From IMG/VR virus record IMGVR_UViG_3300046170_000191, positions 1 to 34,461 of that record: DNA of 34,461 nt. The stretch is one strand, 5' to 3'. Every line of letters starts with the position of its first letter. Position 1 is the first letter of the stretch. The notes under the pieces are model-generated. The model had not been told where the DNA came from and ran no database searches. It saw only the letters and a program-made list of their open reading frames with translations. The position numbers and the translations under genes are program-made. The stretch is from a virus. Shown here in pieces: positions 27,868 to 34,461 of the stretch.

Positions 27868-28352
27868 AAGAATATTATGACTTGGTAGATAATATCTATA
27901 ATTATCTTATTGGCAATCCAAACATTAATACGGTAACTAAAGGAGATTTATTAGAAGTAGATTTATCTAAGCAATCTATATTCCCACTTGCCCATATAAT
28001 AGTAAATGAGGTAACATTCAATGATTACTATATTACATTCTCTATTAACGTAATTGCTATGGATGTTGTTGATGAGGATAAAGATGATAAGCAAAATAAA
28101 GACAAACCTCATTTAGGGTTAGATAATAAAGAAGATATACTAAATACCATGTTGACAGTTGTGAATGGTATTCAATCTAGTCTGCGAAGGGGCGGTATGA
28201 ATGAAAACAACTACGAAATCAACGATTCTCCAACTGCCACTCAGTTTGAAGATAGATTTGAGAATTTGCTGGCAGGATGGTCATTGTTGCTAAACATTGA
28301 AATCCCCAACAATCAGATGGGACTAATTAATGATGATGGTAGTCAATGCTAA
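27864..28352 (+). CDS. Tail completion / terminator-like protein
   Basis: 162 residues. YYDLVDNIYNYLIGNPNINT, then VTKGDLLEVDLSKQSIFPLA and HIIVNEVTF, then a C-terminal LLAGWSLLLNIEIPNNQ. This alpha-beta layout and the phrase 'NTVTxGDxxxVDLxKQxIFPLxHI' are typical of a Bacteroidota phage protein upstream of HK97 gp10-like genes, as tail terminators are. Overlaps neighbours by 4 and 7 nt. Confidence 0.6.
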   Translation: MKEYYDLVDNIYNYLIGNPNINTVTKGDLLEVDLSKQSIFPLAHIIVNEVTFNDYYITFSINVIAMDVVDEDKDDKQNKDKPHLGLDNKEDILNTMLTVVNGIQSSLRRGGMNENNYEINDSPTATQFEDRFENLLAGWSLLLNIEIPNNQMGLINDDGSQC

Positions 28353-28909
28353 ATAAGTTCAAAAATACAAAGTCATATTTAGGTAATTATTCTAAAGAGC
28401 TTGTAAAACTACTAAAGATAGAAATTGGTAGAAATAGAACTAGAACTTACAGAAGCGGTTCTTATAGCTCACCTATAGACAATACAGGAAAACTGAAGGA
28501 GTCTATAGAATCTATTGCAAAAGAAACAAGTAAGGGGTTTTCTTTCAATATAATGTCTAATGATTATGGATTAGCAGTAGATGGTGGCTCAAGTAGAAAG
28601 CAACCTGCTGTAGATGAATTAATAGATTGGATTAGGAGTAAACCTATAAGGATAAGAGATAGCAAAGGTAGGTTTGCAACAGCAACCGATTATAGAGTTA
28701 GAGGTCTTGCTTATGCAATAGCTAAAAAAATAGGTCGTGATGGAATCCAACCTACAGGATTTATACAAGATGCTATAAACCAGTCAATGGATAAACTAAA
28801 CAAGCTAGGAGCTGCTGTGGGTAAAGATGTATCATTAAACCTAGATGACATTTTAGTTAAAGCAGGTTATATTAAAAAGGGTGATAATTATATTATAGAA
28901 AAACAATGA
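28346..28909 (+). CDS. HK97 gp10-like head-tail joining / tail component
   Basis: 187 residues. DNTGKLKESIESIAKETSKG, then AVDGGSSRKQPAVDELIDWI and GLAYAIAKKIGRDGIQPTGF-IQDAI. The sequence from NTGKL...SI through the AIAKKIxRxGIxPTxFIxDAI motif is characteristic of gp10-family minor tail/joining proteins. Basic and helical. Overlaps the next gene as ATGA. Confidence 0.7.
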   Translation: MLNKFKNTKSYLGNYSKELVKLLKIEIGRNRTRTYRSGSYSSPIDNTGKLKESIESIAKETSKGFSFNIMSNDYGLAVDGGSSRKQPAVDELIDWIRSKPIRIRDSKGRFATATDYRVRGLAYAIAKKIGRDGIQPTGFIQDAINQSMDKLNKLGAAVGKDVSLNLDDILVKAGYIKKGDNYIIEKQ

Positions 28910-30531
28910 GTGATGTTAGAATAAACACCAGGAGTCCTTATTATGTTGAGGCAAATCCTACCCCACCAGAAACACCTGAAACCCCAGTGGTTGACCCACC
29001 TACGAATATAGCACCTACGGTTACTATTACAGCAACCAATACAACTCCGTATGTTGGAGATACTGTCACGCTTACTGCGGTAGCTTCAGATAGCGATGGG
29101 ACTATAGTAAGTTATTTATGGGGGGGAACACCATCACCAGAGACAACCACTTCAATAGATGTGGTAAGTACTACTGTTCAGTCTAAAGTATATAATGTTA
29201 TTGTTACAGATGACGATGGAGATGTTGGACTTGCTCAAATAGTTATTAATTGGCAAGAAGTCCCACAACAAATTACAAATACAGGTAGAGACGTTAATTG
29301 TGGGGAAGTAGTAAATGAAGCCTCATTTTTAGGAACTAAGACTTATAATTTAGTAGGTGTTGGAGATAAAATAGGAGATGTAGAGATTGAGTTTTTAGAT
29401 AATGGTAATAATCGAAATGTACCAATTTTATTTGATATAAGTTGGAATAATACAACTGTTACTACTGGGTATATAGGATTATCTAATTTCTCTGGAACAA
29501 TTCCTTCAAATGATAATACAGGAGACCCTACAACAAAATCAGAACCCACAACGCTAACAATAAGTAAAACTGCTGCTAGTCCAACAGAAGTTGTATTAAC
29601 AGCTTCAACTATTACCTCAGAGGGTAATGATAGTTATTCATTTAGACTTAATTGCCCAGATGTAGAAGCTACACAAACGTTTTTCTATACACTTAGAGGT
29701 ACTTGTACTAATGGGGACACTACCTTTAATTACTTAGATGTAAATGGAGTTGAACAAACTGAAGTACTTTCTAACGGACAAACTAGATTAATTTCTGCAC
29801 AAGAAGATACTGTATCTCTTGCTATATGTACTGGTACTACTGATAAAGGTGGTGAAAGTTTTGATTTAGGGAAACCTGACCAAGAATTTAATGATAATAT
29901 AGAAATTAATATAGTGTTTGATGATTCTGGCTCTATGGACACCACATTACAGCCTTTATTAGATATGGCTGATGGTATTCTTAAAAGCAGATTATTATCT
30001 TTTTATGGGGGAGATACTGTTAAATATAACGAACAGGTTAAAGTACTTAAAGCATCTGAATTTAATAATTTATACACTCAAGTTGCTGGGTTTCCTTCTC
30101 CAACAAGAGAGAGATTCTTAAATTTCGCTTCTTACGGTAAAACAAACCCTGAGTCAACAAAAAATATCTATTTATTTTTTACTGATGAAGTAACTGGCTC
30201 ATATAAAAATTTGGGCGTTCAAAGTCCAATTTACGATTCGGATTTGGCTTTATATAGGTCTTACTTAGATTCAGTAGAATATGGAGAGCATTTTATGAGA
30301 ACGTTTATAATTTACAGAAATGTTGAAGGGGACAATGAATTTATTCAAGCGATATTTAATGGGGGAACACATAATAATGAGGATTTTTCTGGTTATAACG
30401 GTTTATCTGATAGGGCTGAAGCCTCTAAGGAAGAAGAGATATTACAAGGTGGTGTAAGTTATTCTACAAATCCTAATTATTATTATGATTTTATTATTCG
30501 AGCCTTGCAAGATTACGGATTTAATATATAG
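28906..30531 (+). CDS. Tail protein with PKD domain and von Willebrand A domain
   Basis: 541 residues. Pro-rich start (PTPPETPETPVVDPPTN), then a PKD/Ig-like domain about 36-117 (VTLTAVASDSDGTIVSYLWG ... VYNVIVTDDDGDVG). A middle beta-rich part (130-320) includes several Cys. A vWA-type domain follows from about 332: INIVFDDSGSMDTTLQPLLD, with MIDAS D-x-S-x-S at 339-343, and IYLFFTDEVTG supplying a later Thr/Asp. Such domains bind proteins or matrix through a metal ion. Among tail genes it is probably a virion surface or baseplate component that could contact the host. No membrane segment is present. Confidence 0.75.
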   Translation: MSDVRINTRSPYYVEANPTPPETPETPVVDPPTNIAPTVTITATNTTPYVGDTVTLTAVASDSDGTIVSYLWGGTPSPETTTSIDVVSTTVQSKVYNVIVTDDDGDVGLAQIVINWQEVPQQITNTGRDVNCGEVVNEASFLGTKTYNLVGVGDKIGDVEIEFLDNGNNRNVPILFDISWNNTTVTTGYIGLSNFSGTIPSNDNTGDPTTKSEPTTLTISKTAASPTEVVLTASTITSEGNDSYSFRLNCPDVEATQTFFYTLRGTCTNGDTTFNYLDVNGVEQTEVLSNGQTRLISAQEDTVSLAICTGTTDKGGESFDLGKPDQEFNDNIEINIVFDDSGSMDTTLQPLLDMADGILKSRLLSFYGGDTVKYNEQVKVLKASEFNNLYTQVAGFPSPTRERFLNFASYGKTNPESTKNIYLFFTDEVTGSYKNLGVQSPIYDSDLALYRSYLDSVEYGEHFMRTFIIYRNVEGDNEFIQAIFNGGTHNNEDFSGYNGLSDRAEASKEEEILQGGVSYSTNPNYYYDFIIRALQDYGFNI

Positions 30532-30533
30532 TT

Positions 30534-31613
30534 ATGGCAAAATTATCATCAGCAACACTTAAACTTTGGATATATAATGGTCTTATAGATTCATATTCAG
30601 GAGAGCCTCAATACACTATTACTAAAACAATTATTTCAGGTCAAGAAACAATTTTATTTGAGGTGTCTGAATTGATAAAAGATTATATTACTATAAACTT
30701 TGATGGAGATTATAATACCGCTAGTTTATCGGCTTGGGTATCTTGGGAGATAACAAATACTTTTGACAATAACTTAACAACTATAAATAAAGGAACTAGG
30801 ATTGCAACACATGGGTATGGTTATTTTGAAGATGGGATAAATACTCAATTAACCACGCCTCTACAGCAATCTAATACTTGTATTTATTGGAAGAAAGGAG
30901 AAAAGGTTAGAGTCCCGTTATATAAAGAAAATCAATTATATAGTGTGGAGTTTCTTGAGGGAGATGTTACATTGGGACAAGAAACTTTTGGTAAAAAAAT
31001 AACTCCATTAACTACGGACACATTAGACTATACAACAGATATTACCCTTATTAAAACTGATGCAACTGGAATTATGAGTTCTTTTGTAGAGTATGCAACT
31101 TCTGGAGTAAATGCCCCTGTAGGAACAGATACTGTTATAATAACAACTGAAGATAATAAAACAGTAACACTTACTGTAGCTTACATAGACGAATGTAAAA
31201 ACACCCCTTACAAAGTTACCTTCTTAAATAAATTTGGCGCATTGCAAGATATATGGTTCTTTGGTAGAAGAAAAGAAAGTGCTAATGTAACTAGAGAACA
31301 GTATAAAGTAAATACAATACAATCTACAGAAACATCTACATTGTACTCAACATATATTCCAACTGATAAAACTCACAACATAAATTCTAAGAAATCTTTA
31401 GTATTAAATACTGGATTTATTTGTGATGATTACAATGAAGTAATTCAACAAATGATGCAATCTGAATATGTTTGGATTCACGAGAATAATAAAGTATTTC
31501 CAGTCACACCAACTGATAATGATATAACTTATAAGGATGAGAGATATGATAAATTGTTAAACTTCACAGTTAAGTTTGAATATGCTTATAGTGAGATAAA
31601 CAATGTTAGATAA
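30534..31613 (+). CDS. Putative distal tail / baseplate protein
   Basis: 359 residues. Recognisable pieces: MAKLSSATLKLWIYNGLI, FEVSELIKDYITINFDGDYN, CKNTPYKVTFLNKFGALQDI, WFFGRRKES and a C-terminal KLLNFTVKFEYAYSE. It matches a long tail-associated protein seen before the large baseplate gene in flavobacterial phages. No enzymatic motif. Overlaps the next gene as TAATG. Confidence 0.6.
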   Translation: MAKLSSATLKLWIYNGLIDSYSGEPQYTITKTIISGQETILFEVSELIKDYITINFDGDYNTASLSAWVSWEITNTFDNNLTTINKGTRIATHGYGYFEDGINTQLTTPLQQSNTCIYWKKGEKVRVPLYKENQLYSVEFLEGDVTLGQETFGKKITPLTTDTLDYTTDITLIKTDATGIMSSFVEYATSGVNAPVGTDTVIITTEDNKTVTLTVAYIDECKNTPYKVTFLNKFGALQDIWFFGRRKESANVTREQYKVNTIQSTETSTLYSTYIPTDKTHNINSKKSLVLNTGFICDDYNEVIQQMMQSEYVWIHENNKVFPVTPTDNDITYKDERYDKLLNFTVKFEYAYSEINNVR

Positions 31614-33964
31614 TGCAAAGACTCCAATTATACATTGAGGACAACAATGGAGATGAAATCCTAGTTGACCTATTCGATAATGAGAATGTAGAGCTTACTT
31701 CAACAATTCAAGATATTCGTGATATAGGGAAAGTGTTTACTGACTATTCTCAATCTTTTACAGTTCCAGCATCTAATACTAATAATAAGATATTTAGACA
31801 CTATTATAATTATAATATTACTGGTAATGCTTATGATTCTAGGAAAAAGAAAACAGCAAGGATAGAGATAAATTCCCTTCCATTTAGAAAAGGAAAGATA
31901 TTCTTGAATAGCGTTAAGATGAAAGAGAATAAACCCTATGCTTATGAACTTATATTTTATGGGCAAACAGTATCTTTAAAAGATTTGATAGGGGATGATG
32001 AGCTTACTGATTTAGCATCAGTTATAATTAATGGGGAAGAAATCCCTAGATATTTATCTAATTATAACCATGAATATAATGAGGCAAATGTTAAAAGTGG
32101 TCTTACTGATGGAATTGACTTTTTAATAGATGGAGAGGTTCAACAAGATTCAATCATATACCCTCTTATAACATCTAAGAAAAGATTATATTTTCATTCG
32201 GGAACTCCTGACTTTAATGCTGATGGTAATGTTTACCACGATGAATCTTTGTCTCCAAATGGAGACCCATATAGAGGTCTAAAGTTTTCAGACTTAAAAC
32301 CTGCTATTAGAGTAATCCATATAATTGAGGCAATAGAAGATACATACGGTATAGAATTTACTAGAGATTTCTTTGACTCTGATAAATTTAGTAATTTATT
32401 TTTATGGATTAATAGTAAGAAAGGAGAATTTAATGATTTAGATGATGATGAACAATATTTATTTTCATATATATTAGATGGTTATAATGAGACTTATGGG
32501 AATCAAGTTGCTTACCCAGAAGAGATAACTATAACTGATTCTAATATTGAATTAAATATGGAAAGAGCTGGAGCAGCTCCAGTCACTCAACCTAAGTATA
32601 GATATAGGTTTAATTTAGATATTGTAGTTTCTGACCAAAATGTTGATTATGATGTTATATTAAGAAATAAGACAACAGGAGCTGAAGATAAAAAAAGCAC
32701 TATTGGCAATGACAGCCTTCAATGGGAAATAATAGAAGTTGATTTCACCAATAAAGATGAAAACTTCATAACATATAATTACGATATAGAGGTAAAATCT
32801 AAAGATGTTTTGACAGTAGTTTCTGCTGATTTAAACCTTCAAGATAGCTTTAATTATTTTCCATTTGATGATAATTATTATGACACAAATTCAAATGCCA
32901 ATCAACTAACAGAGGCTCAATTATTAATGAAGGATAGGCTGCCTAAGATGAAGGTTATGGACTTTTTATCTGGGCTATTTAAGATGTTTAATCTTACAGC
33001 ATATTATATAGATGATTTAGAGGATGAAGATAATGATAAAATATATATAGATACTCTTGATAATTTTTATAGTGATGCTGCAAACAATAGACTAGGTGGG
33101 CTTATAGATTTAGATAAATATTTAGATATAACAAATCATACTGTAAATTCTGTATTACCGTTTACTGATATTAATTTCAACTATCAAGATACTAATACGG
33201 TTTTAATGGAAAATCATTTTGAGCAATTTAATGAGGTGTTTGGCGATGCTGAGTTTAATGTTAAAAGAGCATTTCCAGATGAAATAGATAGGGGTAAAAA
33301 GTATGACATTAAAATACCTTTTTCCCATATTAAATATGAGAGATTATTAGACCTCAACACTAATTTCACGTCTCCTACTAGAGAAACTCTTATTCAATGG
33401 GGGTATTGTGCAGGAGGTGATTTTAATCCTGAAAATGAAGATGCTGTAGAGCCAGAAGTTCCAACAGGAGATTATGATACAATACTTATAAAACCATTAT
33501 TGTTTTACGGTATAAAAGTAACTGACTTACCTGATTCTAGTCCATCAAACGGAAATAGAAGTGGTAAAATTAATTGGATTTCTACGTCACCTCCAGTTGG
33601 ACTTACTAGTTACTGGAGACCATCTAATTCAAATGATACTGGTAATCCAACAACACCACCAACTTATTCCTTAAACTTTGACCAGGAATTTGATGAATGG
33701 CAAGGAATTAATTATGGCAATGATACTAATTCATTGTATAATGTATTTTACAAAAACTATGTTGAAAGTGTTTTTAATGCTGCTAAAAGGATGTTTAAGG
33801 TTACAGCATACTTACCTGCAAATATACTTGTAAACTACAAATTAAACGACCAGATTAAGATACAAGATAAGATATTTCGGATTAATTCAATAACAACTAA
33901 TTTAATAACGGGCAAATCTGAATTAGAATTGCTAAACATCTTTGAAGGAGAAATAGTAGAATGA
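31613..33964 (+). CDS. Large tail / baseplate hub-type protein
   Basis: 783 residues. N-terminal IQDIRDIGKVFTDYSQSFTV and PASNTNNKIFRHYYNYNIT is a strong signature of large tail proteins in Bacteroidota phages. The middle (LPKMKVMDFLSGLFKMFNLT, then a short acidic YIDDLEDEDND) resembles hub-type domains. The end, LPANILVNYKLNDQIKIQDK, is followed by a final strand set. Probably the baseplate hub or tail-tip protein below the tube. Overlaps the next small gene as ATGA. Confidence 0.65.
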   Translation: MQRLQLYIEDNNGDEILVDLFDNENVELTSTIQDIRDIGKVFTDYSQSFTVPASNTNNKIFRHYYNYNITGNAYDSRKKKTARIEINSLPFRKGKIFLNSVKMKENKPYAYELIFYGQTVSLKDLIGDDELTDLASVIINGEEIPRYLSNYNHEYNEANVKSGLTDGIDFLIDGEVQQDSIIYPLITSKKRLYFHSGTPDFNADGNVYHDESLSPNGDPYRGLKFSDLKPAIRVIHIIEAIEDTYGIEFTRDFFDSDKFSNLFLWINSKKGEFNDLDDDEQYLFSYILDGYNETYGNQVAYPEEITITDSNIELNMERAGAAPVTQPKYRYRFNLDIVVSDQNVDYDVILRNKTTGAEDKKSTIGNDSLQWEIIEVDFTNKDENFITYNYDIEVKSKDVLTVVSADLNLQDSFNYFPFDDNYYDTNSNANQLTEAQLLMKDRLPKMKVMDFLSGLFKMFNLTAYYIDDLEDEDNDKIYIDTLDNFYSDAANNRLGGLIDLDKYLDITNHTVNSVLPFTDINFNYQDTNTVLMENHFEQFNEVFGDAEFNVKRAFPDEIDRGKKYDIKIPFSHIKYERLLDLNTNFTSPTRETLIQWGYCAGGDFNPENEDAVEPEVPTGDYDTILIKPLLFYGIKVTDLPDSSPSNGNRSGKINWISTSPPVGLTSYWRPSNSNDTGNPTTPPTYSLNFDQEFDEWQGINYGNDTNSLYNVFYKNYVESVFNAAKRMFKVTAYLPANILVNYKLNDQIKIQDKIFRINSITTNLITGKSELELLNIFEGEIVE

Positions 33965-34107
33965 TAAAACAAATATTAGAATTACTTAACGCTAGTGATT
34001 GGTATGGGGTATCTGAGAATGTAGATATTGCCAAAGGCAAGTATAAGGGTGTAGGTAACATCAAGGAAGCTAAAGAACAAATAAAGAGATACTATTATGG
34101 CAGATAA
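33961..34107 (+). CDS. Small protein upstream of tape measure
   Basis: 48 residues (MIKQILELLNASDWYGVSEN, then VDIAKGKYKGVGNIKEAKEQ). Overlaps the hub gene by 4 nt and the tape measure start by 11 nt. Helical and basic; unknown function, perhaps tail assembly. Confidence 0.6.
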   Translation: MIKQILELLNASDWYGVSENVDIAKGKYKGVGNIKEAKEQIKRYYYGR

Positions 34108-34461
34108 AAAGGTTATTGCAATAGAAATAAAGGTAACGGAAAAAAACGCTGCCAAAGCGGTTAATGTAACTAAAAAAGCAGTAGATGGATTAGCTAACTC
34201 TACAGAAAGATTAGCAAGAGCTAATAATAAAAATAGAGCGCAGTCTGGTCTAAACAATGCGATACTTATTGAAACAGGTCGTGTTGCTTCTGATGCTTCT
34301 TATGGGATTCAAGGTGTAGCTAACAACATTGGTAGATTAACTGAATTATTTCAAGAGTTTTCTAGGACAGGAGGTGAAGGTGGAGTTTTAGGTGCTTTTA
34401 GGCAATTAGGAAAATCATTACTTGGCGTAGGTGGTCTTATTGTAGGATTTCAACTCTTATT
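34097..34461 (+). CDS. Tail tape measure protein, N-terminal part (continues at base 1)
   Basis: 121 codons plus two bases, open to the window end. Starts MADKKVIAIEIKVTEKNAAK, a Lys-rich helical start, then GLNNAILIETGRVASDASYG and IQGVANNIGRLTELFQEFSR, a common tape-measure pattern, and a hydrophobic LLGVGGLIVGFQLL. The two leftover bases plus base 1 make Leu and continue with S-F-M-P-K-I-I-K-K-F, so the gene is whole on the circle. Confidence 0.88.
   Translation, partial: MADKKVIAIEIKVTEKNAAKAVNVTKKAVDGLANSTERLARANNKNRAQSGLNNAILIETGRVASDASYGIQGVANNIGRLTELFQEFSRTGGEGGVLGAFRQLGKSLLGVGGLIVGFQLL

Noticed and set aside
28229-28238. CCAACTGCCA, matching the reversed promoter motif, inside the 27864 gene
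   Set aside because: Within well-formed coding sequence and lacking the flanking TTTTC/TTTG bases; taken as chance.
33982-34257. 91-codon minus-strand frame at the window end
   Set aside because: Shadow of the 33961 gene and tape measure start.
1-34461. Search by eye for integrase, repressor, tRNA genes, insertion sequences or anti-defence genes
   Set aside because: None recognised; the winged-helix and sigma-like proteins do not by themselves imply lysogeny.

Overview
The window reads as one complete, circular, tailed double-stranded DNA phage genome of a Bacteroidota host, most likely a marine flavobacterium. Three things point to this host: the AT-rich sequence, the near absence of Shine-Dalgarno boxes before good start codons, and intergenic promoters of the TTTG / TAnnTTTG type. 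The gene families also fit (XkdF-like protease, ERF, DUF3799-like exonuclease, PBSX-type terminase). The two window ends lie inside one gene: the reading frame leaving base 34461 continues in phase at base 1, giving a tape measure protein of about 702 residues. The linear cut is therefore artificial. No sheath gene is visible, so a siphovirus-like particle is the best guess. I see no integrase, repressor, tRNA, CRISPR array or insertion sequence.

Every convincing gene is on the + strand. Region by region on the circle: (a) 27.1-34.46 kb plus 1-1.74 kb is the tail module, with a chaperone-like gene carrying a candidate -1 frameshift, tail completion and joining proteins, a PKD + vWA tail protein, two large tail/baseplate proteins and the tape measure. 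(b) 1.75-5.5 kb is the capsid module: a three-domain XkdF-like protease, decoration-like protein, scaffold and major capsid protein. (c) 5.5-8.5 kb holds a tail-tube-like protein, portal and connector. (d) 8.5-11.9 kb is a tail-fibre cluster with LamG-like domains. (e) 11.9-13.7 kb is the lysis cassette: membrane proteins, M15 peptidase and 3TM holin. (f) 13.7-21.3 kb is replication and recombination: ERF, an SSB-like protein, a winged helix protein, primase-helicase, RusA, a sigma-like factor, PD-(D/E)XK nucleases and a DnaA-domain-IV-like protein. (g) 21.3-23.6 kb is packaging, with a small terminase-like gene, a resolvase-like nuclease and a large terminase. (h) 23.7-26.9 kb is a run of small unknown early genes separated by promoters and terminators.

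The most interesting non-coding signals are these. A pair of inverted sites (about 15.09-15.18 and 26.92-27.06 kb) share a 32/38-identical box plus ACTAAGT iterons and bracket the replication/early block. Two recurrent motifs, TTTGKCAGTTGGAAAA and (GTG)AATTCAATAGG, are concentrated in the promoter regions. A small RNA candidate has its own promoter and terminator at 13.76-13.84 kb. A 26.3-26.66 kb gap has reversed base skew and may be transcribed from the minus strand.

A puzzling set of reading-frame breaks affects the large terminase (three), the resolvase-like gene, a MazG-like gene and two small genes. Six of the seven breaks I could place are in the +1 sense. They may be real decay, programmed recoding or sequence error; raw reads would decide.
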